The translations under genes and the position numbers were made by a program. A stretch of DNA of 50,336 bases from Ilumatobacter sp. (GTDB lineage: Bacteria; Actinomycetota; Acidimicrobiia; Acidimicrobiales; Ilumatobacteraceae): contig REDU01000103.1 in assembly GCA_007693335.1 (NCBI GenBank), positions 1-50,336 of the forward strand. The letters are read 5' to 3'. Below are positions 24,057-31,392 of the stretch, in pieces. The notes under the pieces were generated by a model. That model searched no databases. It was not told where the DNA came from and saw nothing but the letters and a program-made list of their open reading frames with translations. How positions within the stretch are numbered: the stretch's first letter is position 1; each line of letters begins with the position of its first letter.

Positions 24057-24947
24057 TCAGGATCCGGCCACGGCGACGCGCGCCGCCACGGCGGCTCGAC
24101 GGGCGAGCTCGAGATCGTGGGGATGGTCACCGGTGAGCTCGACGACATCCTGCACGGGTGGGACCCGGCGGGCGGAGCGGTCATCGGGTTCGGGTGCCAG
24201 GAACGTATGGAGCAGCTCGCCCCGCACGTGGGCGCCCACCGGCATCGAACACCCCGACCCGAGCTCGGCGAGGAATGCCCGCTCGAGCTCGACCTGCCGA
24301 CGGCTCGGCGCATGATCGACCGCCCGGAGGAGCTCGAGCGTGGACGGATCGTCGTCACGGCACTCGACCGCGACGCATCCCTGGCCCACGGCCGGCACGA
24401 AACGCGTCACGTCGAGCGTCTCGTCGATGCGGTCGGTGAGCCCCAGGATCTCGAGCGCGGCGACCGCCATCACGATCGCGCCCTGGGCGGGCACCTTCTC
24501 GAGACGAGTCGGGATGTTGCCGCGCAGCTCGACGAAGGTGAGATCGGGACGAGCAGCCGCGAGCTGAGCTCGGCGTCGCACCGACCCGGTGGCCACGGTG
24601 GCCCCCGGAGCCAGCCCGGCCAGATGGTGTCCGACCATGGCGTCGGCGGCGGTCCGACGCTCGCAGTACGCGCCGATCACGAGACCCGGGTGCGGGGTCG
24701 AGGGGAGGTCCTTGGCCGAGTGGGCGGCCAGATCGGCCCGTCCGTCGAGCACTGCCCGCTGGACCTCCTTGACGAACACACCCTGCCCACCGATCGTGTG
24801 CAAGGGCACGTCGGTGCGTCGGTCGCCCGTGGTCTCGACCAGCAGCAGCTCGACCTCGACGCCGCGGGCCCGCAGCGCATCGGCCACGGCGTCGGACTGC
24901 GCAGTGGCCTGGGCACTGCCACGGGTGGCCAGCCGGATGGTCGCCAC
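24057..24947 (-). CDS. hemC: Porphobilinogen deaminase (hydroxymethylbilane synthase)
   Basis: Polymerises four porphobilinogens. 296 residues. Clear motifs: RLATRGSAQATAQ at the start, VPLHTIGGQGVFVKEVQRAVLDG, AAHSAKDLPS, GSVRRRAQLAAARPDL, RGNIPTRLEK and the dipyrromethane-cofactor Cys in ELGSGCSMPVGAH. GTG 24947 lies 7 bases after the hemA stop. Confidence 0.96.
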   Translation of the reverse strand: MATIRLATRGSAQATAQSDAVADALRARGVEVELLLVETTGDRRTDVPLHTIGGQGVFVKEVQRAVLDGRADLAAHSAKDLPSTPHPGLVIGAYCERRTAADAMVGHHLAGLAPGATVATGSVRRRAQLAAARPDLTFVELRGNIPTRLEKVPAQGAIVMAVAALEILGLTDRIDETLDVTRFVPAVGQGCVAVECRDDDPSTLELLRAVDHAPSRRQVELERAFLAELGSGCSMPVGAHVRGELLHTFLAPEPDDRSARRVPPVQDVVELTGDHPHDLELARRAAVAARVAVAGS

Positions 24948-24954
24948 GTCGGGC

Positions 24955-26211
24955 TCAGTCCAGGTCGAACAGGTCGGCAACGGCCGCAGCGTTGCGCTCA
25001 CCCTGAGGCGTGCCGGCCTGCTGTTTGAGCCGCACCGACGGGTGGTGGAGGAGCTTGGCGACGATGCCGCGCGTGAGCGCCTCGACCGCGTCGCGTTCGG
25101 CGTCGCCGAGGCCGGCCAGACGTGAGGCATAGCGTTCGAGCTCGCTCCGACGGAACGATTCGGCGCGCTCGCGGATGGCCGACACCAGCGGCGCGGCCTG
25201 GAGCGCCGTGGCCTCGAGCTCGAAGCGTTCGACCTCCTCGCGCACGATGCTGCGCACCCGCTCGAGCTCGCCCATCCGGTGCGATCGGCCACGGTCGGCC
25301 CAGTCGCGCAGGTCGTCGAGATCGAGCACCGTCACGTTGGGCAGCTCGGCCACCGCCGCGTCGACGTCACGGGGCACGGCGATGTCGACGATGAGGAGTG
25401 GCCGGCCCGGCGAACGGGCCAACGAGAGGAAGTCGGACGTGAGCACCGGCTCACCGCTGCCCGTGCAGGTGAGCACGAGATCGGCCACACCGATGGCCTC
25501 GGCGAGGCGGTCGAAGCCGACGGCCACACCCGACACCCGTTCGGCGAGGGTCTGGCCCCGCTCGGCGCTGCGGTTGGCCACGAGGATCTCGCTGGCGCCC
25601 GACCGGTGCAACGCGACCGCGATGCCCTCACCCATGGCTCCGGCGCCGATCACGAGCACCCGACGTCCCTCGAGATCGCCGAGGCGGTCGACGGCCAGCT
25701 CGACCGCGGCGTGACTCACCGACGCCGTGCCGCGACCGATACCGGTCTCGGAGCGGGCCCGCTTGCCGACGCCGAGGGCGTGGCGGAACAACAGGTTGAG
25801 CGTGAGCCGTGACGCACCTTCGGCCTGGGCGACCTCCCAGGCCTGGCGGACCTGGCCCAGGATCTCGCTCTCGCCGATCACGGCCGAGTCGAGGCCGGCG
25901 GCCACCTCGAACAGATGCGCCACCGCCGCATCGTCGTGCTCGGCGAACATGAACGGGTGGAGCTCGTCGGCGGGGAAGCCGCCCAGATCGCAGAGGAAGT
26001 CGCGGATGTCGGCGTACGCCCCGTGGAACTTCTCGGTGACGGCGTAGATCTCGGTGCGGTTGCAGGTGCTCAGCACCGCCACCTCGCGCACGTTGTCGCG
26101 CGCCGACAACGCCGTGACGGCCTTCGGGACCGCGTCGGGCGCGAGCGTGACCCGCTCGAGCAGCGACAGCGGTCCGCTGCGGTGGTTGACTCCGATGACG
26201 AGGATCGACAT
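24955..26211 (-). CDS. hemA: Glutamyl-tRNA reductase
   Basis: First step of the C5 haem route: reduces Glu-tRNA to glutamate-1-semialdehyde with NADPH. 418 residues. The start MSILVIGVNHRSGPLSLLERV is followed by the catalytic Cys in STCNRTEIYA, GESEILGQVRQAWEVAQAEG, the NADPH site VLVIGAGAMGEGIA and the C-terminal dimerisation helices. An upstream in-frame start at 26304 was rejected because homology begins at 26211, 13 bases after the rex stop. Confidence 0.96.
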   Translation of the reverse strand: MSILVIGVNHRSGPLSLLERVTLAPDAVPKAVTALSARDNVREVAVLSTCNRTEIYAVTEKFHGAYADIRDFLCDLGGFPADELHPFMFAEHDDAAVAHLFEVAAGLDSAVIGESEILGQVRQAWEVAQAEGASRLTLNLLFRHALGVGKRARSETGIGRGTASVSHAAVELAVDRLGDLEGRRVLVIGAGAMGEGIAVALHRSGASEILVANRSAERGQTLAERVSGVAVGFDRLAEAIGVADLVLTCTGSGEPVLTSDFLSLARSPGRPLLIVDIAVPRDVDAAVAELPNVTVLDLDDLRDWADRGRSHRMGELERVRSIVREEVERFELEATALQAAPLVSAIRERAESFRRSELERYASRLAGLGDAERDAVEALTRGIVAKLLHHPSVRLKQQAGTPQGERNAAAVADLFDLD

Positions 26212-26224
26212 GTCGTGACAGACC

Positions 26225-26968
26225 CTAGGCGCTCGCGTCCCGGCGAGCCTCGGCGGAGCGGGGTGACGGGCCGACCGGCGCCATGTTGCCACCGGATGCG
26301 GCACGGAGTTGGTTGGTGCGGCGCTGCTCGGAGCGGCGCTGTTCGTGGTAGCTGAGGATCTGCAGTTCGACGGCGAGGTCGACCTTGCGCACCGTGACCC
26401 CGGCGGGCACCGACAGCACGACCGGGGCGAAGTTCAAGATGCTGCTGACGCCCGCACGCACCAGACGGTCGGCGGCATCCTGGGCGGCGCCGGGCGGAGT
26501 GGCCACGACGCCGATCGAGATGTTCTTGGCCCCCACGATGGCGGGCAGCTCGTCGATGTGGCGCACCCGGGCACCACCGACCACGGTGTCGACCTTGGCG
26601 TCGTCGATGTCGACGATGCCGCCCACGGGGAAGCCGCGCTCGCCGAACCCGCCGTAGCCGGCCAGGGCCTGACCGAGATTGCCCGCCCCCACGATCACGA
26701 CGGGCCAGTCGTGGTCGAGGCCGAGTTCACGTCGGATCTGGTAGACGAGGTAATCGACCTCGTAGCCCACGCCGCGCGTGCCGTAGCTCCCGAGGTACGA
26801 GAGGTCCTTGCGCACCTTGGCCGCGTTCACCCCGGCCAACTCGGCGAGACCCTCCGACGAGATGCTCTCCACACCGGAATCAGCCTGCTCCACGAGGATC
26901 TGCAGGTACACCGGCAACCTCGAGACCGTGGCCTCGGGAATGCGTCGACGGGTGGGGTGAGGGGCCAT
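26225..26968 (-). CDS. rex: Redox-sensing transcriptional repressor Rex
   Basis: Binds DNA when NADH is low relative to NAD and lets go when NADH rises. 247 residues. The winged helix (about 8-80) includes SRLPVYLQILVEQ, AELAGVNAAKVRKDLSYLGSYGTRGVGYEV. The Rossmann domain has VVIVGAGNLGQALAGYGGF and VATPPGAAQDAADRLVRAG. The C-terminal 30 residues form an unusual Arg/Gln-rich tail. It leads the rex-hemA-hemC-hemD operon and has a matching operator in its own promoter. Confidence 0.95.
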   Translation of the reverse strand: MAPHPTRRRIPEATVSRLPVYLQILVEQADSGVESISSEGLAELAGVNAAKVRKDLSYLGSYGTRGVGYEVDYLVYQIRRELGLDHDWPVVIVGAGNLGQALAGYGGFGERGFPVGGIVDIDDAKVDTVVGGARVRHIDELPAIVGAKNISIGVVATPPGAAQDAADRLVRAGVSSILNFAPVVLSVPAGVTVRKVDLAVELQILSYHEQRRSEQRRTNQLRAASGGNMAPVGPSPRSAEARRDASA

Positions 26969-26977
26969 CGCACGTCC

Positions 26978-26983
26978 ACGATA
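26978..26983 (-). promoter_or_regulatory. -10 of the rex-hemACD operon
   Basis: Minus-strand TATCGT ends 9 bases before the rex ATG. TTGTGA (27007-27002) is a good -35 at 18 bases and is also the left end of the Rex operator. Confidence 0.55.
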
Positions 26984-26989
26984 GGCACT

Positions 26990-27007
26990 TCGTGCACGAT
27001 TTCACAA
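26990..27007. promoter_or_regulatory. Rex operator over the rex-hemACD promoter
   Basis: Minus strand reads TTGTGAAATCGTGCACGA. Against the Rex consensus TTGTGAA-N4-TTCACAA the first half matches 7 of 7 and the second 5 of 7. It starts at the -35 and fills most of the -35/-10 spacer, so bound Rex would block RNA polymerase. This predicts autoregulation and NADH-dependent control of haem synthesis. Confidence 0.7.
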
Positions 27008-27064
27008 AGCCGTGCCCCACAGGCGCCCCGGGTCATCCGTCACCGCGGCGTCAGGTCGACCACG

Positions 27065-28603
27065 TCAGGTCAACACGGTGTCGTCGAGGTGACGACGCAC
27101 GAGCTTGCCGCTCACGTTGCGGGGCAGCTCGTCGACGAACAGGATCTTGGAGGGGCACTTGTAGCGGGCGAGGTGATCGCCGGCGTAGTCGATGAGGGCG
27201 TCCTCGCCGATGTCGGCATCGGGTACGAGGGCCACGAACGCCTTGACGGCCTCGCCGGTGTGCGGATGGGGCACGCCCACCACCCCGGCCTCGGCCACCT
27301 CGGGATGAGCGTTGAGGATGTCCTCGACCTCGGCGGGGTACACGTTGAAACCCGACACGATGATGAGGTCCTTGGCCCGGTCGACGAGGTAGAGCCAGCC
27401 GTCGTCGTCGACCGTCGCCATGTCGCCGGTGTGCAGCCAACCGTCGGCGTCGAGCACCCGGGCGGTGGCTTCGGGATCGCGGAAGTACCCCTGGAACACG
27501 TTGGCACCACGAACGAGGATCTCGCCCACGTCACCCACGAGGGCGTCGTGTCCCTCGTGGTTCACCACGCGCACCTCGACGCCGTCGAGGGCACGGCCCA
27601 CCGAGCCGTAGCGGGGCCCGTCGCCCAACCCCGAGGAGCTCGTGACCACGGGGGCCGCCTCGGTGAGCCCGTACCCCTCGACGATCTTCAGACCGAAGCG
27701 CTCCTCGCACCGTCGGGCGATGGCCGGGGGCAGCTTCGAGGCACCCGAGAGCGCGAGCCGAACGGTCGCGAAGGTGTCGTCGGCCAGCTCGTCGAAGTGG
27801 GCGAACGCCACCCACAGCGGGGGCGCCCCCGGCACCACCGTCACCTTGCGCTGCACGATCGACTCGGCCGCGGTGGAGGGATCGAATCGCTGGACCAGCA
27901 CCACCGTGGCACCCACCGACAAGCTCATGCCGAGCATCACGTTGAGTCCGAAGATGTGGAACAGGGGGATGACCCCGTAGACCACGTCGGACGCCTCGGT
28001 GTGCACCGGTGCGCTGCGACTCTGCTCGATGTTGCTGAGCAGGTTGGCGTGACTGAGCATCGCCGCGCGCGGTGCCCCGGCCGTGCCGCTGGTGAACATC
28101 ATCACGGCGGTGGTGTCGGGCTCGACGTCGACCACCGGCACCGGGTCGCACCCGAGCAACTCCTCGAGGGTGTGGGCACCCTCGACCGCGCCCGCCGTCG
28201 CGGCGTGGTGCTCGGTCACGATCACCTGCGTGATCGATGGCACCCGTGTGCGGTCGATCTGCGAGAACACGTTCACGAAGTGCGGGTCGATCACGACGGC
28301 GATCGGCTCGACCACCGCGAGCTCCTGTTCCAACTCGGGGGCCGGACTGGCCGGGTTCAACGGCACCGCGATCGCTCCGAGGCTCACGGTGGCGAGGTAG
28401 GCGACCACGAAGTGACGGTTGTTGCCGCAGATGATCACGACCCGGTCGCCGACACCGATGCCCAACGACGCCAACCCGCCGCGGAAGCTGGCGACCTGCT
28501 CACGGAGCGCGCCGTAGGTGGTGGGGCGGTTCCGGCTGATCAGCGCCACGGCATCGTCGGGATGGGGGTCGATGATCCGCGAGAGGTTCGTGGGGGCGGG
28601 CAC
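27065..28603 (-). CDS. Acyl-CoA synthetase / AMP-dependent ligase (fatty-acid type)
   Basis: 512 residues. Activates a carboxylic acid through acyl-AMP to acyl-CoA. The P-loop-like motif MFTSGTAGAPRAAMLSH, then EGYGLTEAAP, the hinge YLVDRAKDLIIVSGFNVYP and the catalytic Lys near the end (PRNVSGKLVRR) are all present. Chain-length preference cannot be read. GTG 28603 was chosen over GTG 28630 because TACGCT lies 7 bases upstream. It stands alone, in the same direction as the genes on either side. Confidence 0.9.
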   Translation of the reverse strand: MPAPTNLSRIIDPHPDDAVALISRNRPTTYGALREQVASFRGGLASLGIGVGDRVVIICGNNRHFVVAYLATVSLGAIAVPLNPASPAPELEQELAVVEPIAVVIDPHFVNVFSQIDRTRVPSITQVIVTEHHAATAGAVEGAHTLEELLGCDPVPVVDVEPDTTAVMMFTSGTAGAPRAAMLSHANLLSNIEQSRSAPVHTEASDVVYGVIPLFHIFGLNVMLGMSLSVGATVVLVQRFDPSTAAESIVQRKVTVVPGAPPLWVAFAHFDELADDTFATVRLALSGASKLPPAIARRCEERFGLKIVEGYGLTEAAPVVTSSSGLGDGPRYGSVGRALDGVEVRVVNHEGHDALVGDVGEILVRGANVFQGYFRDPEATARVLDADGWLHTGDMATVDDDGWLYLVDRAKDLIIVSGFNVYPAEVEDILNAHPEVAEAGVVGVPHPHTGEAVKAFVALVPDADIGEDALIDYAGDHLARYKCPSKILFVDELPRNVSGKLVRRHLDDTVLT

Positions 28604-28610
28604 GGCGGCG

Positions 28611-28616
28611 AGCGTA
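28611..28616 (-). promoter_or_regulatory. -10 of the acyl-CoA synthetase gene (leaderless)
   Basis: Minus-strand TACGCT ends 7 bases before GTG 28603. Confidence 0.45.
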
Positions 28617-28653
28617 CCCGACGGCCGCACCCGGGCCGATCAGACAGGGCCGT

Positions 28654-28737
28654 TCAGAGCCGGGCGAGCGACAGCAGACCGGCCACGAGGATCACGGCCA
28701 ACAGCAGCGCGAGGGTCAACGTGGTGGCAGGTCGCAT
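28654..28737 (-). CDS. 27-residue single-pass membrane microprotein
   Basis: ATG at 28737 opens a 27-residue peptide that begins MRPATTLTLALLLAVILVAG and ends in a short basic stretch (LARL): one membrane helix and almost nothing else. It has its own -10 (TAGCGT) 8 bases upstream, the same leaderless spacing as clear genes nearby, and lies in a gap otherwise without function between two minus-strand genes. The function is unknown. Confidence 0.5.
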   Translation of the reverse strand: MRPATTLTLALLLAVILVAGLLSLARL

Positions 28738-28745
28738 CGCCGTCC

Positions 28746-28751
28746 ACGCTA
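28746..28751 (-). promoter_or_regulatory. -10 of the microprotein gene (leaderless)
   Basis: Minus-strand TAGCGT ends 8 bases before ATG 28737. It lies 8 bases past the stop of the SAM hydrolase gene. Confidence 0.4.
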
Positions 28752-28759
28752 CCGGCAGG

Positions 28760-29662
28760 TCAACGTGTCGGGCCGATGCTCACCGGCGTGCTCGGGGTCG
28801 GTGGGCCGTCGGTGAGCGGCACCAGCACCACCTGGTCACCCGCGGCGATGCGGAGCTCCTCGGCGGCGGAACGGCGGTCGAGGCACACCGCGAACATGCC
28901 GTACGAGTCGAGGACGAGCCCGAGCCCTCCGCCGGCGATACCGGCGAAGCTCGTGGCACGCACGGCGGTACGGATGGTGGTGCCCGCCGGATCGCTCGGC
29001 GATCCGATGCGGAGCTGCACGTGATCGTCCCATCCCTCGAGGTCGTCGGGGCCGACGTTGAGTTGACAGTTCCCGAAGCGGTCGACCCAGAGCACCTCGG
29101 TCACGATCGTGTCGCCGTCGTCGCGCGGCAGCGGCACCGTGCCGGGCACCATCAACACCGGGTCGATCTCGTCACCCAGTTCCAACAGATCGACACCGTT
29201 GCAGAGGTGCGCGGCGACCGGCGCGAACACGTCGCGTCCGTCGAACGTGGCGCCGGGTGCCTCGAGATGGAACTCGGTGTTGGTCAGTACCACGGCGCGC
29301 TCGGCGCCACCGGCCATCGCCACCGCCGGGGCGAGCAGGCCGTTGTCGGGGCCGATCAGCACCCCGGCACCCTGCGCCACCTCCACGGCCACGGATCGCC
29401 GGTCGGTGCCCACACCGGGGTCGACCACGGCCATCACCACACCGCTCGGCACGTAGCCGATGCAACGGGCCAGCGCGAGTGCCCCGGCGCGCACGTCGAA
29501 CGGCGTGATCTCGTGCGTCAGGTCGATCACGCCCACGTGGGGTGCCAGATCGCGGATCACTGCTTTCACCACGCCCACGAACTCGTCGGTGGTGCCGTAG
29601 TCGGTCAGCAGCGAGACGGTCCGGAACCGGGGGACGGACGATGATCCAGGGGGAGCCGACAT
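28760..29662 (-). CDS. SAM hydroxide adenosyltransferase (DUF62 SAM hydrolase)
   Basis: 300 residues. Family members split S-adenosylmethionine into adenosine and methionine using hydroxide; halogenases share the fold. Motifs: VSLLTDYGTTDEFVGVVKA, DLTHEITPFDVRAGAL, VVDPGVGTDRRSVAV, IGPDNGLLAPAVAMAGG and WVDRFGNCQLNV. The fluorinase-specific loop is not seen, so hydrolase is the better call. ATG 29662 is supported by a -10 hexamer 8 bases upstream. Confidence 0.9.
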   Translation of the reverse strand: MSAPPGSSSVPRFRTVSLLTDYGTTDEFVGVVKAVIRDLAPHVGVIDLTHEITPFDVRAGALALARCIGYVPSGVVMAVVDPGVGTDRRSVAVEVAQGAGVLIGPDNGLLAPAVAMAGGAERAVVLTNTEFHLEAPGATFDGRDVFAPVAAHLCNGVDLLELGDEIDPVLMVPGTVPLPRDDGDTIVTEVLWVDRFGNCQLNVGPDDLEGWDDHVQLRIGSPSDPAGTTIRTAVRATSFAGIAGGGLGLVLDSYGMFAVCLDRRSAAEELRIAAGDQVVLVPLTDGPPTPSTPVSIGPTR

Positions 29663-29670
29663 CGAGGCCG

Positions 29671-29676
29671 ACGATA
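29671..29676 (-). promoter_or_regulatory. -10 of the SAM hydrolase gene (leaderless)
   Basis: Minus-strand TATCGT ends 8 bases before ATG 29662. Confidence 0.45.
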
Positions 29677-29817
29677 ACGGCCCGATCGGGGAGGTGCGGA
29701 CATGACCCCGGACGCGACGAGGGCCGGTGCCAACCCCCCGATGGCACCAGCCCCGTCGGCGCTCCGATGGTGTGAACCACCGGTGCGTCTCAACAGAGGT
29801 CACTGTAGGTCATGGAT

Positions 29818-29841
29818 CGACGTGAGAAAAGTGTCACGTCG
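29818..29841. repeat. Perfect 8-bp inverted repeat in an intergenic gap
   Basis: CGACGTGA and TCACGTCG with 8 bases between (GAAAAGTG), placed between the proC stop and the SAM hydrolase promoter. It could be an operator or a transcript-end hairpin. The A-run that follows on the plus strand argues against a plain terminator in that direction, and the T-run lies on the wrong side for the minus strand. Confidence 0.5.
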
Positions 29842-29873
29842 AAAAACTTCTCCGGGCGGCCCCGGTGGACGCG

Positions 29874-30722
29874 TCAGCGACCGCCCAGCTCCCGGCTCCG
29901 GGCAGCGGCAGCGGCCACCGTGGCGGCCACCGTGGCTCGCAGCGCGTGTGCCTCGAGCACCGCGACCCCCGCCGCCGTGGTGCCCCCGGGCGAGGTCACC
30001 TTGGCGCGCAGATCGGCAGGATCGCCGTCACGGGCGAGCAGGGTGGCCGAGCCCAGGAGCAGCTGGGTGACCATCGGCTCGACCACGTCGGCCGGCAGAC
30101 CGGCGGCCACACCCGCCTCGATCAGCGCCTCGGCGAGGAGGAACACGTACGCCGGCCCCGAACCGGTGAGCCCGGTCACGGCGTCGAAGTGGTCCTCGTC
30201 GAGCCGCACGCACATCCCCACCGCGCCCAGCACCCGCTCGGCCCAGTCGAGGTCGGCGGCCTCCGCCGACGCACCGCCGCAGATGACCGACACGCCGAGA
30301 CCCACGATGGCCGGGGTGTTGGGCATCGCGCGCACCACGGCCACCCTGTCACCCCTGTCACCCCGGTCACCCCGGTCACCCCGGTCACCGCCCGGCTCGA
30401 GCGCGTCAGCCGCGGCGGCGTCGATGGTGGACGTGTCGACACCGGCGGCGATCGAGAGCAACCGTCGGGCACCCGCCCGCACCGCCGCGGCGGCCACGGT
30501 CGCGACATCGGGCGGCTTCACGGCCAGCACCGCCGACTCGGCGGGCACGGGATCGGCCGAGACGGTCACCCCCGGGAACTGCTCGTTCAACTCGTCGCGG
30601 CGCGTCGGCGAGGGTTCGACCACCGCCAGCGAGTTCGGCGGGAACGCACCCGATGCGATCATGCCGGCCAACAGCGCCGCCCCCATGTTGCCCCCGCCGA
30701 TCACGACCAGTTCGTGTGCCAT
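29874..30722 (-). CDS. proC: Pyrroline-5-carboxylate reductase
   Basis: Last step of proline synthesis, reducing P5C with NAD(P)H. 282 residues. The Rossmann start LVVIGGGNMGAALLAGM, then VLAVKPPDVATV, VRAMPNTPAIVGLGV and the family signature around TGLTGSGPAYVFLLAEALIEAG are present, as is KVTSPGGTTAAGV. An insert of five Gly-Asp-Arg triplets lies between DALEPG and VAVVRAMPNTP, just before a conserved core strand; it comes from a 9-base tandem repeat. The start follows a -10 hexamer by 6 bases. Confidence 0.95.
   Translation of the reverse strand: MAHELVVIGGGNMGAALLAGMIASGAFPPNSLAVVEPSPTRRDELNEQFPGVTVSADPVPAESAVLAVKPPDVATVAAAAVRAGARRLLSIAAGVDTSTIDAAAADALEPGGDRGDRGDRGDRGDRVAVVRAMPNTPAIVGLGVSVICGGASAEAADLDWAERVLGAVGMCVRLDEDHFDAVTGLTGSGPAYVFLLAEALIEAGVAAGLPADVVEPMVTQLLLGSATLLARDGDPADLRAKVTSPGGTTAAGVAVLEAHALRATVAATVAAAAARSRELGGR
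30347..30391. repeat. 9-bp tandem repeat inside proC (five units)
   Basis: Units read TGTCACCCC twice, GGTCACCCC twice, then GGTCACCGC on the plus strand. Translated on the minus strand they give a Gly-Asp-Arg repeat. The period is a multiple of three, so length changes keep the frame. Confidence 0.9.
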
Positions 30723-30728
30723 GACCGC

Positions 30729-30734
30729 ACGCTA
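30729..30734 (-). promoter_or_regulatory. -10 of proC (leaderless)
   Basis: Minus-strand TAGCGT ends 6 bases before ATG 30722. Confidence 0.45.
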
Positions 30735-30741
30735 TTCGGAT

Positions 30742-30773
30742 CAGGTGTCCCGGCGTTCAGGTGTCCCGGCGTT
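30742..30773. repeat. 16-bp direct repeat in the proC promoter
   Basis: CAGGTGTCCCGGCGTT occurs twice head to tail, followed by a partial third copy (CAGGTTCGCGGCG). It covers the -35 area of proC. Confidence 0.85.
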
Positions 30774-30878
30774 CAGGTTCGCGGCGTCCGGGCGGGCAGC
30801 AACAGGACGTCCGACCTCCCGAGTCGACCCGCCCGGACATCCCACCTGTGCACGGCGCGCCCGCCGAAGGGAAAGGAA

Positions 30879-30898
30879 CCGCAGGGCACGCCCTGCGG
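30879..30898 (-). terminator. Stem-loop terminator of the mshA-ybjN unit
   Basis: CCGCAGGG and CCCTGCGG pair over 8 bp with a CACG loop, 5 bases past the stop of the gene at 30904. Reading on the minus strand, the stem is followed by TTCCTTTCCCTTC, a pyrimidine-rich but imperfect U-tract. Confidence 0.65.
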
Positions 30899-30903
30899 CT
30901 GGA

Positions 30904-31392
30904 TCAGTCGGGATCGTGCTCGGCGAAGCGGCTGGCGAAGCCGATGCGGAGCAGCGACCGGAAGCACTGCTCGACGGTGGCGTAGAGGGTGCCGAGCACC
31001 CGGTCGATCGATGCCTCCGAGAGCACCTGGTCGAACAGCTCGCCACGCAGGTAGACCGCGTCTTCGAGACCGATCGAGAAGTGGGCGCCCACCAGCCGGT
31101 CGTTGCGCCGCAACAGGTGCTCGTAGAGCTCCTCGGCCTGCTCCTCGGGCGCCGGCATCACGTAGGTCTCGTAGCGCAGCGTCCGCTGTCCGAGGGTGAG
31201 CCACACCGTGGTGTAGTCCTTCTCCTCGCCGATCATGCGGACGTACCAGCGTGGATCACCTGCGAGGGTGCCGTCGCTCGTGCCCCGGTCGATGGCGGCG
31301 ATCTGCGGGTTCGCCGCCGCGATGCTCGCCAACCACTCGTCGATCTGCCGGGCCTGCACCGACATCGACGAGGCATCGCGGTGATCGCTCAT
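30904..31392 (-). CDS. YbjN-domain protein
   Basis: 162 residues, soluble. The fold is that of YbjN / type III secretion chaperone-like proteins (WYVRMIGEEKDYTTVWLTLGQRTLRYETYVMP and LYEHLLRRNDRLVGAHFSIGLEDAVYLRGEL). The ATG overlaps the mshA stop (ATGA). The pair mshA-YbjN is also found in mycobacteria, so a link to mycothiol glycosylation or its regulation is plausible, but the role of YbjN here is not known. Confidence 0.8.
   Translation of the reverse strand: MSDHRDASSMSVQARQIDEWLASIAAANPQIAAIDRGTSDGTLAGDPRWYVRMIGEEKDYTTVWLTLGQRTLRYETYVMPAPEEQAEELYEHLLRRNDRLVGAHFSIGLEDAVYLRGELFDQVLSEASIDRVLGTLYATVEQCFRSLLRIGFASRFAEHDPD

Noticed and set aside
26309-29644. A 1111-codon open frame on the plus strand across rex, the acyl-CoA ligase and the SAM hydrolase
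   Set aside because: It is antisense to three clear genes. Its composition (His, Arg, Gly, Asp, Val) is the usual shadow of high-GC genes, with no domain.
30341-30396. CRISPR-like short repeats
   Set aside because: The units are 9 bases, tandem without spacers and in frame within proC. No CRISPR array or cas gene is in the window.
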